From assembly GCA_019114585.1 (NCBI GenBank), contig DXFE01000018.1:1-64000 (forward strand): a stretch of DNA of 64,000 nt. Direction: 5' to 3'. Origin of the DNA: Gemmiger_A avium (GTDB lineage: Bacteria > Bacillota > Clostridia > Oscillospirales > Ruminococcaceae). Below, piece by piece: positions 1 to 9,005 of the stretch; the stretch's first letter is position 1; every line of letters starts with the position of its first letter. The translations under genes were made by a program, and so were the position numbers. The notes below the pieces were generated by a model. It ran no database searches. It was not told where the DNA came from and saw only the letters and a list, made by a program, of their open reading frames with translations.

Positions 1-187
1 TCCGTGTACGCACCGGCCTTCATTTTATTTTATCCCGAGGGCCAATGTATTGGCCCGACAAATGGGGGGCTGGGGGCCCGGGTCCGCGAAGCGGCTGGGT
101 CTCCGGTGGAGACCCAGACCGGCAGGGCGGCCGGCGCAGCCGGGCGGGCGCATTGTTGACGCGCCCGCAGCCCTTGTTGTCCCCCAG
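1..187. repeat. Composite hairpin repeat C-A-B, long form of B (window starts inside C)
   Basis: The window opens inside hairpin C: only its right arm (ACGCACCGGCCTT) is present, and the same arm occurs in full at 50569-50604. Hairpin A follows at 39-56 (GGGCCAAT/ATTGGCCC, 2 nt loop). Hairpin B is a long form: left arm CTGGGGG at 70-76 and right arm CCCCCAG at 181-187, with about 104 nt between them holding smaller hairpins such as GGGTCTCC/GGAGACCC. The element lies just past the end of the WYL gene on the minus strand, so C probably terminates the aromatic operon. No protein gene is seen in 1-194. Confidence 0.75.
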
Positions 188-194
188 ATTGGCC

Positions 195-1199
195 CTATTC
201 AACCTCGCCGTACTGCGCCGTCATGGTGGCGGCCAGGCGGGCGAGGGCGGTGCGGGCTTCGGGCGGGTCCAGCACCTGGATATCGCCGCCGAATCCGCAG
301 ACCCAGCCCCAGAACGGCGGGCTGAGCACCGCGTCCACCCACACGTCGAAATGCTCCCCGTCCGGCTGCGGCAGCAGGGTCACGTCCATACCGAACCGGT
401 CCAGCACCGGCCCCGCCAGCCGGGCGGCGCAGCGCAGCCGTACCTTGGCCTGCGGCCCGCCGAACATCCCGAACGTGCGCCGGGCATAGGCCGCCGGATC
501 AAACTCCTCAAACAGCTTGCGGCCCTGCCGGTCGGCCTTCACGATGGTCAGGCGGGTCATCTTGTCCACCCGGTAATGACGCACCACGCACTCCTCGCCG
601 GTTCCGGTGCAGCCGATCAGGTAATAATTCTCGTTCTCCCAGGCCAGCACCCAGGGACTTACCCGGTACAGCTGCCCGTCGTGCCGCAGCACCCGGTTCT
701 TTTCCATGTCCCAGTCATAATACTGGAACGTGACCATCCTGTTCTGGGCGATGGCGGTGTGCAGCTCGTCCACCAGATAATAGATGCTCTCGTTCATGGT
801 CTTGACCCGTCCGCTCACCGCCACCTGCCGCTGCAGCTGCCGGGCCTGGTGCTCGCTGGCCAGACCCTCCAGCTTGCGGATCAGCTGCTCCGACTTGCGG
901 CGGGTGAGAAACCGGCTGGCCTGCACCGCGTCCACCAGCAGTTTCAGTTCCGGCAACTGGAACTGCCGTTCCGCCAGGTAATACCCGCCGCCCCGGCCCC
1001 GCTGCTGCTCGATGTCATAGCCCGCCTCCCGCAGCGTTTCGATATCGCTGTACAGGCTTTTGCGCTCGGTGGGGATCTCCTGCTTTTCCAGCTCCCGGAT
1101 CAGCTGCGGCACCGACAGCCGGTGCTCCGGATCGGTACGCCGTTCAAACAGCCGCAGCAGCGCCAGCAGCTTGCCTTTCTGGCCTTCCTTTCGGGGCAT
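195..1199 (-). CDS. WYL-domain transcriptional regulator (DeoR-like HTH)
   Basis: A 334-residue cytoplasmic regulator and the last gene of the aromatic operon, 3 nt after tyrA. The N-terminal 80 residues look like the winged helix of this family: KGKLLALLRLFERRTDP, then a wing around LREAGYDIEQQRGRGGGYYL. The centre (about residues 140-215) is the WYL domain, with FQYYDWDMEKN and RVSPWVLAWENENYYLIG; the W-x-L variant replaces a strict W-Y-L. The C-terminal part fits a WCX extension. WYL proteins bind small ligands or nucleic acids and mostly repress or activate nearby genes. Its position suggests it may regulate this operon, possibly through the palindrome at 18481-18496; that is inference. 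The ligand cannot be told from sequence. Confidence 0.85.
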   Translation of the reverse strand: MPRKEGQKGKLLALLRLFERRTDPEHRLSVPQLIRELEKQEIPTERKSLYSDIETLREAGYDIEQQRGRGGGYYLAERQFQLPELKLLVDAVQASRFLTRRKSEQLIRKLEGLASEHQARQLQRQVAVSGRVKTMNESIYYLVDELHTAIAQNRMVTFQYYDWDMEKNRVLRHDGQLYRVSPWVLAWENENYYLIGCTGTGEECVVRHYRVDKMTRLTIVKADRQGRKLFEEFDPAAYARRTFGMFGGPQAKVRLRCAARLAGPVLDRFGMDVTLLPQPDGEHFDVWVDAVLSPPFWGWVCGFGGDIQVLDPPEARTALARLAATMTAQYGEVE

Positions 1200-1202
1200 G
1201 GC

Positions 1203-2057
1203 TTACACCTCCGGCTTCTTGTCAAAGGCGGCGCGGCGCTGGCTGCTCAGCCGGAACATCGCCTCCAGCCCCGCCGCGTCGCCCGCTTCCAGATACCCCC
1301 GCAGCTGGGTCAGCGCGGCGGTGAACTGGTCGATCTCGGCGGTCAGGTTATCCCGGTTGCGCAGAAACAGCTCGCTCCACATGGTGGGATTGATCCGGGC
1401 GATCCGGGTCAGGTCCCGGAACGAATCGCCCGTATACTCGTTCAGATGCCCGTTGTCCGAGGCGCACATCAGGCTCACCGCGATGGCGTGGGTCAGCTGG
1501 CTCACGTACCCGATCATCCGGTCGTGCTCCTCGGGGGTGAGCACGCTCACATGGGCAAACCCCAGCGCCGCCGCCAGCCGCTTGGCAAAGGCGACGCCCT
1601 CCGGGGTATTGCGGGAAGTGGGGGTGATGATAAAGTTGGCAGGGGTGAACTCCACCAGATGGCTGTTGCGGATGCCGCTGACCTCCTTGCCCGCCATGGG
1701 ATGGCAGGCGATGAACTCCACCGTATCCCCCAGCGCCTGCTGCACCGGCTCGATGATGCCCCGCTTGACGCCCGCCACATCGGTGATCAGGCAGCCGGGT
1801 TTCAGCACCGGACCGTAGGTTCTGGCCCATTCCAGCTGCGCCGCCGGGTAGAGCGCCAATATCACCACATCCGCTTCCCGGGCCAGATCGGCATGATCGC
1901 CGCAGCGGCCCTGCCGGATATAGCCTTTTTCCAGGGCATAGGCCACGGCGGCCGGGTCGGTATCCGCCCCGTCCACACAGAACCCCGCCCGGGCCAGGCC
2001 CATGGCGTACCGTCCGCCCAGCAGGCCCAGGCCCACGATCAGAAACCGCTTTTCCAT
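1203..2057 (-). CDS. tyrA: Prephenate dehydrogenase
   Basis: Oxidatively decarboxylates prephenate to 4-hydroxyphenylpyruvate, the tyrosine branch. 284 residues. The N-terminal Rossmann fold has the dinucleotide motif GLGLLGG (residues 9-15). The family catalytic region IACHPMAGKEVSG is intact, followed by a helical dimerisation domain with SQLTHAIAVSL. There is no C-terminal ACT domain, so feedback control is not obvious here. It starts 20 nt after aroA and is followed 3 nt later by the WYL gene. Arogenate dehydrogenase activity cannot be excluded from sequence. Confidence 0.9.
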   Translation of the reverse strand: MEKRFLIVGLGLLGGRYAMGLARAGFCVDGADTDPAAVAYALEKGYIRQGRCGDHADLAREADVVILALYPAAQLEWARTYGPVLKPGCLITDVAGVKRGIIEPVQQALGDTVEFIACHPMAGKEVSGIRNSHLVEFTPANFIITPTSRNTPEGVAFAKRLAAALGFAHVSVLTPEEHDRMIGYVSQLTHAIAVSLMCASDNGHLNEYTGDSFRDLTRIARINPTMWSELFLRNRDNLTAEIDQFTAALTQLRGYLEAGDAAGLEAMFRLSSQRRAAFDKKPEV

Positions 2058-2077
2058 ACCGCACCCCTCGTTTCCGT

Positions 2078-3364
2078 TTATTCTTCTTCCGCCACCGGCA
2101 CGCCCAGGCCGCGCACCACGTCAAAGAACGCGGGCCAGCTTTTGGCCACCGCTTCGGCCCCGTGAATCCGCACCGGCAACTCCGCCGCCAGGGCGGCCAC
2201 CGTCAGCGCCATGACCACCCGATGATCGTTGTGGCCCTGTAATTCGCCCGGCATCACCAGCGGCCCGCCCGCGATGGTCACGGTATCCTCGGTGCTGCGG
2301 ATCTGCACCCCGAACCGGCGCAGTTCTTCCTCCATGGCGGCGATCCGGTCGCTCTCTTTCAGCCGCAGACGGCCCGCGTTGCGGATCACCGTTTTGCCCT
2401 TGCAGAAAGCCCCCAGCACCATCAGGATGGGGCCCAGGTCGGGGCAGTCGGCCAGGTCGATCTCCACGGCGGTCAGCTCGCTTTTCGCAAACTGCACCGC
2501 GTCGCCGGTGCGGGTGAACCGGGCGCCGCACCGCTGCAGGATCTCCAGAATGGCCGCGTCCCCCTGGCCGCTGGCCGGGGCCAGGCCCTCCACCGTAATA
2601 TCCCCGCGCAGTGCGCCCAGCACGGCGAAAAACGCCCCCTGACTGTAATCGCCCTCCACGGTGTATTCCCGGTTGTGGTACCGCTGGTTGCCGGGCACCT
2701 CCAGCCGGGCGGCCGCCCCCTGGGGCAGCTGTTCATCCGGCACAAACCGGGCCCTGACCCCGAAATCCGCCAGCGCGGCCAGGGTCAGGTTCACATAGCT
2801 GCGGCTCTCAAAGGGCGGGGTGATGGTGATGGAACTGTCCCCCATCATCAGCGGCAGCGCAAACAGCAGCCCGCTGATAAACTGGCTGGACACATCCCCC
2901 GCCAGCCGGTATTCCCCCGGGCGCAGGCCGCCCTTGATGAGGATGCCGGTTTCGTTCTGGCAGAACATCCGGCCCTGCTGCTCAAAAATTTCCGCATAGG
3001 GGCCCTGAGGCCGCTGCATCAGCCGCCCCCGGCCGCAAAACCGCACCTGCTGCCCGGTCAGGCTGCACACCGGGATCAGAAACCGCAGGGTACTGCCGCT
3101 CTCGCCGCAGTCGATGGGGGCCCGCAGGGTGGCAAAGCCGCCCCGGCCCTCGATATCGGCCCAGTTTTCCCGAATCTCCACCCGGGCGCCCAGCTGACGC
3201 ACCGCGTTCAGGGTGGCCAGCACATCCTGGCTGTATTCCAGATTGCGCACCCGGCTCAGGCCCCGGGCCAACCCGGCGGCCAGCACCGCCCGGTGGGCCA
3301 TACTTTTGGACGGCGGCGCGGTGACCCGGCCTGCCGGTTTGCCCGGCTGCAATACGGCGATCAT
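2078..3364 (-). CDS. aroA: 3-phosphoshikimate 1-carboxyvinyltransferase (EPSP synthase)
   Basis: Condenses shikimate 3-phosphate with PEP to give EPSP, the sixth shikimate-pathway step. 428 residues, the usual length. Visible motifs: the substrate-binding KSMAHR (Lys20 to Arg25), ESGSTLRFLIP in place of the E. coli-type NAGTAMRPL loop, the catalytic-Asp region DCPDLGPIL, LKESDRIAAME, and HNDHRVVMAL near the end. The S-G-S-T-L-R-F loop is the pattern common in Firmicutes enzymes. The gene is separated from aroF by nine glycosyltransferase genes but remains in the same transcriptional direction, 19 nt after the last of them. Confidence 0.95.
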   Translation of the reverse strand: MIAVLQPGKPAGRVTAPPSKSMAHRAVLAAGLARGLSRVRNLEYSQDVLATLNAVRQLGARVEIRENWADIEGRGGFATLRAPIDCGESGSTLRFLIPVCSLTGQQVRFCGRGRLMQRPQGPYAEIFEQQGRMFCQNETGILIKGGLRPGEYRLAGDVSSQFISGLLFALPLMMGDSSITITPPFESRSYVNLTLAALADFGVRARFVPDEQLPQGAAARLEVPGNQRYHNREYTVEGDYSQGAFFAVLGALRGDITVEGLAPASGQGDAAILEILQRCGARFTRTGDAVQFAKSELTAVEIDLADCPDLGPILMVLGAFCKGKTVIRNAGRLRLKESDRIAAMEEELRRFGVQIRSTEDTVTIAGGPLVMPGELQGHNDHRVVMALTVAALAAELPVRIHGAEAVAKSWPAFFDVVRGLGVPVAEEE

Positions 3365-3383
3365 GGCACATTCACTTCCTTTT

Positions 3384-4481
3384 TTATCGGTTCCAGTTTC
3401 CGCCCAGCAGGTAGTAGCCCGCCCAGTACAGTTTCCAGTAAAGGCGCTTGGCGCCGCTCTCGTCCGAGTGGTAGACCGCCCGCACCAGGGCGGCGTTGCC
3501 CAGCACGAAGGGCCAGTAGTAGGCGTGGTAGTATTTTACCTGTTTCATCCAGGCCAGCATCCGGCGGGTTTCCGGCCCGCGCAGCAGGGCCCGGGGCACC
3601 GGCTCGCCCAGTTCACGGGCGGCCCACACGCCGAAAGCGAACCGCCGCAGATACTGCCGGCAGATGCTGTTGGCGTCCTCCAGGGGGATGGCATTGAAAT
3701 CGCCCACCGCCTCCAGCACGCCGGCGCACTCGGCCTGCACCCTGGCGGCGTAGCCCCGGTACTGCTCCGGCTCCCAGTCCATCTGGTGGCCGGTGCCCTT
3801 CTGCTTGGACAGGCTGCCCACGGTGGTGGTGTCCCAGTAATAGAGGGGCATATCGGTCTGGCGGATGGCGCTGTCCGGGTATGCCTTGAAGTGGGCCTCG
3901 TGGTAGGCCTGGCAGAAGGGGATATCGTTGCTGTTGCGCAGCGTCACGTCAAACCGCACGTTGTACCGGCGGATGACCTCCGCGTGGAACAACCGGTTGT
4001 ACAGGTTTCCAGATTTATACGTAACGTAATATGCCGGCAGTTTCGCCGCCGGGTAGACCCACTCCCGGTAGGGCTTGTCCAGCGCGTCCGGCCCGGCCAG
4101 CTCGGCCAGATCGGTGACAAAATCCCAGACGATCAGGTCATTCGGGTACTGGGCCTGGCGGCGCAGGGCCCACTGGATCATCAGAGGGCTGGCCGCGTCG
4201 TCGGAATCCAGGATCAGGAAATACTCGCCCCGGGCGGCCTCGATGCCGGCGTTGCGGGCGGCGCAGGCGCCGCCGTTTTTCTGGTGGATCACCCGGATGC
4301 GGCTGTCCCTGGCGGCGTACTCGTCGCAGATTTTGCCGCTGTCGTCGGGGCTGCCGTCGTCCACCAGGATGAACTCAAAATCAGGATCGGTCTGGGCCAG
4401 CACGCTCTCGATGAACCGGGGCAGCACCGCCGCCACCTTATACACCGGGCTGATGACCGAAACGCGGGGTTTGGTTTCCAT
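3384..4481 (-). CDS. Family 2 glycosyltransferase, array member 1 (aroA-proximal)
   Basis: A 365-residue GT-A fold transferase with an N-terminal catalytic domain (VSVISPVYKVAAVLP; nucleotide-binding VDDGSPDD at 40-47; NGGACAARNAGI; metal-binding DSDD at 92-95). A central variable region probably holds the acceptor site. The conserved C-terminal domain contains RRFAFGVWAARELGEPVP and ends in LLGGNWNR. There is no signal peptide or clear membrane segment, so it acts at the cytoplasmic face. It is the last of nine tandem paralogues in the operon and has its own strong site (AAAGGAGGAAGAGC before ATG). Donor and acceptor are unknown; a role in surface glycan is inferred. Confidence 0.88.
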   Translation of the reverse strand: METKPRVSVISPVYKVAAVLPRFIESVLAQTDPDFEFILVDDGSPDDSGKICDEYAARDSRIRVIHQKNGGACAARNAGIEAARGEYFLILDSDDAASPLMIQWALRRQAQYPNDLIVWDFVTDLAELAGPDALDKPYREWVYPAAKLPAYYVTYKSGNLYNRLFHAEVIRRYNVRFDVTLRNSNDIPFCQAYHEAHFKAYPDSAIRQTDMPLYYWDTTTVGSLSKQKGTGHQMDWEPEQYRGYAARVQAECAGVLEAVGDFNAIPLEDANSICRQYLRRFAFGVWAARELGEPVPRALLRGPETRRMLAWMKQVKYYHAYYWPFVLGNAALVRAVYHSDESGAKRLYWKLYWAGYYLLGGNWNR

Positions 4482-4493
4482 GCTCTTCCTCCT

Positions 4494-5588
4494 TTATCGG
4501 GTACGCCATTTGCCGCCCAGGGCGTACCAGCCCAGCCAGTATACCTTCCAGAACAGCTTTTTGCTGTCGCTCTCGTCCGACTGGTACATGGCCCGCACCA
4601 GCGGGGTACACTGCATCCGCAGCGGCCAGTAATAGGCGTTGTACAGCTTCTTTTTGCCCATCACGCCCAGCAGTTCCCGGATCTCGGGCCATCGGTAGAA
4701 ATCCCGGGGCACCGGCTCGCCCAGCTGGTGGGCGGCCCAGAGGGCAAAGGCAAACCGGCGGCAGTACTGGCGGCACAGGTTGACCGCGTCCTCCACCGGC
4801 ACCGCGTCCAGCCCGCCCATGGAATCGCTCATCTGCCGGTACTCCTGCCGCAGCACGGCCAGGTAGCCCCGGAACTGCTCCGGCTCCCACTCGATGGGAT
4901 GGGCGGCCACCGCCTTTTTGCTGGCCCGCTCGGCCCCGTTGTCCCCGTGGACGATGTAGAGGGGCAGGTCGTACTGACGCACGATGGCATCCGGCCGGGC
5001 GGCGAAAAAGGCGTGGAAATAGGCGATGCAGAACTGCATATCCTCGCCCCGGGGCTGGCCCACCGGGTACTGCACCCCGCCCTGGCGGATGACCGAGGCG
5101 TCAAACAGTTTGTTGGTCACGTTGGCGCTGGGCACCGTGAAGATGTAGGCCTGCAGCTGGTCTTTGGTGTACTGCTTGCAGGGGGGCGCGTCAAAATCCG
5201 GCGGGGTCTGGGTCTGGTCGTGCAGCACCCAGCCGATCAGGTCCCCCGGGTGGCGGGCCTGCCGCTCCAGCGCCCAGGCCGCCGTTTCGGGCAGGATGGT
5301 GTCGTCCGCGTCCACGAACAGGAAATAGGGGGCCCGGGCCGCCTGGATACCCGCGTTGCGGGCGGCGGACACCCCCTGATTCTCCTGGTGCAGCACCCGG
5401 AACCGGGCGTCCTGTTCCGCCCACTGGCGGCAGACGGCCAGGCTGCCGTCGGCGGAACCGTCGTCCACCAGCACGCACTCCCAGTCGGGGGTGGTCTGGG
5501 CGGCGATGGAGGCCAGGCACCGGGGCAGCAGCTTTTCCAGGTTGTACACCGGCACGATGATGCTTACGGCGGGGTTTTCACGGGGCAT
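4494..5588 (-). CDS. Family 2 glycosyltransferase, array member 2
   Basis: 364 residues with the array architecture: AVSIIVPVYNLEKLLPR, VDDGSADG (41-48), QGVSAARNAGI, metal motif DADD (93-96), a variable centre, then CRRFAFALWAAHQLGEPVP. It ends in LGWYALGGKWRTR. The C-terminal segment MYQSDESDSKKLFWKVYW closely matches member 1 (VYHSDESGAKRLYWKLYW), so these two look like the most recent duplicate pair at this end. A GAGGAGAT site lies 8 nt before ATG, and the downstream gap is 12 nt. The sugar specificity is not readable. Confidence 0.88.
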   Translation of the reverse strand: MPRENPAVSIIVPVYNLEKLLPRCLASIAAQTTPDWECVLVDDGSADGSLAVCRQWAEQDARFRVLHQENQGVSAARNAGIQAARAPYFLFVDADDTILPETAAWALERQARHPGDLIGWVLHDQTQTPPDFDAPPCKQYTKDQLQAYIFTVPSANVTNKLFDASVIRQGGVQYPVGQPRGEDMQFCIAYFHAFFAARPDAIVRQYDLPLYIVHGDNGAERASKKAVAAHPIEWEPEQFRGYLAVLRQEYRQMSDSMGGLDAVPVEDAVNLCRQYCRRFAFALWAAHQLGEPVPRDFYRWPEIRELLGVMGKKKLYNAYYWPLRMQCTPLVRAMYQSDESDSKKLFWKVYWLGWYALGGKWRTR

Positions 5589-5613
5589 GGGTACATCTCC
5601 TCACAAAGCGGAT

Positions 5614-6735
5614 TTACAGGGTGTCGGGGCGCTTCCACTTTTTGGCGCCCTCGATGTAATAGAACAGCCAGTCAAAATGGCCGAAGTTGGGGTTGTGCAG
5701 CTGGCTCCATACATACATCTGCTCGGCCATCCGCCGCCAGCGCAGCCGCAGCGGCAGCCAGTAGGCAATGTGGATCCGGTTGGCGGCGCACCAGCCCAGC
5801 AGCTTCTGCAGCCGCTCGTCCTTCCAGAAGCCCTTGGGCAGCGGCTCGTGCAGCTGCCGGGCGCACCACAGGCCAAAGCAGACGGCCCGGTAATGCTGGT
5901 GCATGAAGGGGAACAGTTCCACCGGATCGGCCTGCCACAGATCGGGGGCCTGCCGTTCGCAGTCGGACAGGTCGTTCAGGATATGGGCCAGGTAGCCGGG
6001 TTCGGGCTGGGGCAGGGAATAGACCTCGTCGCTGCCCTCCAGCGCCTGACCGGTGATGCTGGCGGCCAGATTGTCCCGGGCGTGGTAGTAGCGGGCGGCG
6101 GTGGAATAGGCCAGCGGGGTATCCGGGGCCATGCCCTCCATATACCGGCGCACAAAATCCTCGTCCTCGCCGCCGTAGGTGGATACATGACCCAGCCGCT
6201 CGTCAAACCGCAGATGCAGCTGCTCGATCCGGGCGCGGCGGAACAGCTTGTTCCACACATGCACAAAGATCATGCTGCCCCGGTGCAACACCTGCATCTG
6301 GCCCAGCGGCCGCACCGCGTATTCCAGCGGCGTGGCCAGGGACTGGTCGTAGGTTTCCCGGCTGCGGGTCATGTTCCAGAGCACAAAGCCCTCCGGGGCG
6401 CTCTGCTGCATGGTAAGGGCGTATTCCAGGGTATGGGGGTCGATCAGGTCGTCCTGGTCGCAGAACAGCACATACTCGCCCCGGGCGGCATCCAGCCCGG
6501 CGTTGCGGGCGCTGCACACCCCGCCGTTTTGTTTTTGCAGCAGCACAAACCGCCCGTCCCGGGCAGCCCGGGCCCGGCAGAGATCGGCGCTGCCGTCGGT
6601 GGAGCCGTCGTCCACCAGAATGCAGGCAAAATCCCGCACGGTCTGGGCCGCAATGGAGTCCAGGCAGCGGTCCAGGTAATCCTGCCCGTTGTACACCGGC
6701 ACGATGATGCTTACGGCGGGGATGGTCTCACTCAT
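5614..6735 (-). CDS. Family 2 glycosyltransferase, array member 3
   Basis: 373 residues. Catalytic-domain motifs are AVSIIVPVYNGQDYLDR, VDDGSTDGS, NGGVCSARNAGLDAARG and the metal motif DQDD. The C-terminal domain has VCFGLWCARQLHEPLPKGF and ends in NPNFGHFDWLFYYIEG, the same NFG-x-x-DW block seen in members 8 and 9, but the terminal G-x-W motif is altered to GAKKWKRPDTL. The site AAAGGAGAGAGC precedes ATG. A ring-edge block 'EEDFVRRYMEG' corresponds to the conserved acidic patch seen in all members. No membrane helix is seen. Confidence 0.87.
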   Translation of the reverse strand: MSETIPAVSIIVPVYNGQDYLDRCLDSIAAQTVRDFACILVDDGSTDGSADLCRARAARDGRFVLLQKQNGGVCSARNAGLDAARGEYVLFCDQDDLIDPHTLEYALTMQQSAPEGFVLWNMTRSRETYDQSLATPLEYAVRPLGQMQVLHRGSMIFVHVWNKLFRRARIEQLHLRFDERLGHVSTYGGEDEDFVRRYMEGMAPDTPLAYSTAARYYHARDNLAASITGQALEGSDEVYSLPQPEPGYLAHILNDLSDCERQAPDLWQADPVELFPFMHQHYRAVCFGLWCARQLHEPLPKGFWKDERLQKLLGWCAANRIHIAYWLPLRLRWRRMAEQMYVWSQLHNPNFGHFDWLFYYIEGAKKWKRPDTL

Positions 6736-6753
6736 GGTTTGCTCTCTCCTTTA

Positions 6754-7860
6754 TCAGTCCCAGCGGCCGCCCACCAGCAGCTTCTGCGCCAGGATCAGCC
6801 GGTAGTACCAGACGGTTTTCCGGTTGTCCCAGTCGTACATGGCGGCAACCAGTTTGGCGCTGCCCAGCCGGAAGGGCAGGTAGTAGGGGGTGTAGCGGCG
6901 GCGGGCCAGCAGACCGTCCAGCAGGGCGGTGACCTCCGGGCCGCGCAGATACCCGGCGGGCAGGGCCTCGCCCAACTCCCGCGCGCACCAGGCCCCGTAG
7001 GCCAGGCACCGCAGGTAATGGCGGATGGTCACATAGCCCTTGTCCGGCTCGGCAAACAGGTCGGCGTACTCGGTCAGGTTGGTGCGCAGTTCTTCCAGAA
7101 TGGCGGGGGCGTAGCCGGGCTTGGCCGCGTCCGCGTCCCGCTTGAACTGGCCGTACCGGGCCTCGTACCGGGTGACCAGGGATTCCGGGTTATCCATCTC
7201 GTGATAATAACGGGGAACCGGCAGGTAGGTGTACAGCCGGGGCTTGTCCGAGAAAAAGTTCTCCTGGTACTGCTGGAAGAACACCTCGTCCTCGCTCAGG
7301 TTGTGCTCGTAGCCCAGCTCCTTGTCGAACCGCATGCCGAACTTTTTGATGCAGCCGGCCTGGAACAGCTTGTTCCACACCTGCACCCCCTGGCCCTTGG
7401 AGGTGAACATCATCTGCACCTCCAGCCCCCGCATCAGGGTTTCGGCAAAGGGTTCGGCGGCACGGCGGGCCAGCTCGGCCTCGTCCAGGGTCAGCTCCCA
7501 CATGACCAGACGGTCCGGGTGGGCCAGCTGGCTGCGCATGGCGTACTCCATCAGGTGGGCCTCGATGGCGTCGTCCGCGTCCACAAAAAAGATATACAGG
7601 CCCACGGCCGCGTCCAGGCCCGCGTTGCGGGCGGTGGACACGCCGCCGTTTTCCTTGTGGATCACCCGCACACGGGGGTCTTTCGCGGCGTAGGAATCGC
7701 AGATGGCGCCGCAGCCGTCCGGGCTGCCGTCATCCACCAGGATGAGTTCAAATTCCGGCCAGGTCTGGGCCAGGATGCTGTCCACGCACCGGGGCAGAAA
7801 TTTTTCGCAATTCCACACCGGCACGATCACGGAAACCAGAGGGGTCTGTTCCGGCTGCAT
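6754..7860 (-). CDS. Family 2 glycosyltransferase, array member 4
   Basis: 368 residues. LVSVIVPVWNCEKFLPR, VDDGSPDGCG, NGGVSTARNAGLDA and the metal motif DADD define the GT-A domain. The centre includes EDEVFFQQYQENFF, the array's equivalent of the E-D-x-x-F block. The C-terminal domain has LAYGAWCARELGEALPAGY and ends in KLLVGGRWD. An AAGGAGGTAACCCTC site precedes ATG. It is one of four members with VPVW rather than VPVY at the first strand (4, 5, 6 and 8). Confidence 0.87.
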   Translation of the reverse strand: MQPEQTPLVSVIVPVWNCEKFLPRCVDSILAQTWPEFELILVDDGSPDGCGAICDSYAAKDPRVRVIHKENGGVSTARNAGLDAAVGLYIFFVDADDAIEAHLMEYAMRSQLAHPDRLVMWELTLDEAELARRAAEPFAETLMRGLEVQMMFTSKGQGVQVWNKLFQAGCIKKFGMRFDKELGYEHNLSEDEVFFQQYQENFFSDKPRLYTYLPVPRYYHEMDNPESLVTRYEARYGQFKRDADAAKPGYAPAILEELRTNLTEYADLFAEPDKGYVTIRHYLRCLAYGAWCARELGEALPAGYLRGPEVTALLDGLLARRRYTPYYLPFRLGSAKLVAAMYDWDNRKTVWYYRLILAQKLLVGGRWD

Positions 7861-7885
7861 GAGGGTTACCTCCTTGACGTGGTGT

Positions 7886-8989
7886 TCAGGCCCGCCAGCC
7901 CGGGCCGGGGATATGGCGCATCACCGCGGCGGCCCGGTAGTACCAGGGGCTGCGGGTGCGCTCGCCGGCGTAGAGCCGGGCGATCAGGGCGGCGCTTTTC
8001 CAGCGGAAGGGCCAGTAGAACGGATAGTACCGGCCCCCGGTGCGCAGCGCGTCCAGGCACCAGCGCACCTCCGCCCAGCGGAAAAAGTCTGCGGGCAGAC
8101 GCTCGCCCAGCCGGGCGGCGCTCCATACGCTATAGGCAAAGCAATGCAGATAGTGCAGGGCGGTGGGCACGGCCTGGTCGCCGGTGAAAAAGGCGGGGAA
8201 TTTCTCCTGCCGCTGGCGGAATTCCCGGCGCAGCGTTTCCGCGTAGCCGCTCTCCGGCACCTCGTCCATCTCGGTGCGGGGGGCGGGGGCCGATTTTTTC
8301 AGGTTGGTCATGATGGAGTTGGGGTTGTTGCGCCGGTAGAAGTAGAGCGGCTCGTCCAGATACCGGAACCCCTGATCCGGCCCGGCCAGGAACAGCTCCA
8401 TATACCGGGTGGAGAAAAGCGCATCCTCGCCGGGGGCGTTCTTGCGGCCGTCCGGATCCACAAAGGAGAAGTTGTTTTGGGTCAGGATATCCCGGCGGAA
8501 CAGCTTGGTGTTGACCCCGGTATGCAGCGCGATCTGCAGAAAGATCAGCTGCATCTCCTCTTTGGTGCAGCGGCGGTGGGAGCGGGGCATACCGGGCAGG
8601 GCCTGGTACTCCTCCCAGTCGCTGGTGGAGCGCCAGATGGCCAGATCCCGGGGATACTGCTTCTGGGTGGAGAGGGCGGCTTCCAGCAGGCAGGGGGCCA
8701 TGGCATCGTCCGCGTCGAAGAAGTAGACCCACTCGGTATCGGCGGCGGCCAGACCCGCGTTGCGGGCGCTGGAGGCCCCGCCGTTGGGCTTGTGGATCAC
8801 GGTAAACCGGCTGTCCCGCCCGGCCCACTCGTCGCAGACCGCGCCGCTGCCGTCGGTGGAGCCGTCGTCCACCAGCACGCATTTCCAGCCGGTAAAGGTC
8901 TGGGCCGCAATGGAGGCCAGGCAGACCGGCAGGAACTCGCCGGCGTTCCACACCGGCACCACGATGGTCAGTTCAGGGGTATTGGGCAT
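7886..8989 (-). CDS. Family 2 glycosyltransferase, array member 5
   Basis: 367 residues. LTIVVPVWNAGEFLPVC, VDDGSTDGSG, NGGASSARNAGLAA and the metal motif DADD mark the catalytic domain. The centre is divergent (RRDILTQNNFSFVDPDGRKN) but keeps EDALFSTRYMELF. The C-terminal domain has FAYSVWSAARLGERLPADFF and ends in IPGPGWRA, an alternative form of the terminal G-x-W motif. The site AAGGAGGAGG lies in the 16 nt gap after member 6. Cytoplasmic or membrane-associated; substrate unknown. Confidence 0.86.
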   Translation of the reverse strand: MPNTPELTIVVPVWNAGEFLPVCLASIAAQTFTGWKCVLVDDGSTDGSGAVCDEWAGRDSRFTVIHKPNGGASSARNAGLAAADTEWVYFFDADDAMAPCLLEAALSTQKQYPRDLAIWRSTSDWEEYQALPGMPRSHRRCTKEEMQLIFLQIALHTGVNTKLFRRDILTQNNFSFVDPDGRKNAPGEDALFSTRYMELFLAGPDQGFRYLDEPLYFYRRNNPNSIMTNLKKSAPAPRTEMDEVPESGYAETLRREFRQRQEKFPAFFTGDQAVPTALHYLHCFAYSVWSAARLGERLPADFFRWAEVRWCLDALRTGGRYYPFYWPFRWKSAALIARLYAGERTRSPWYYRAAAVMRHIPGPGWRA

Positions 8990-9005
8990 GGGGGAACCTC
9001 CTCCT

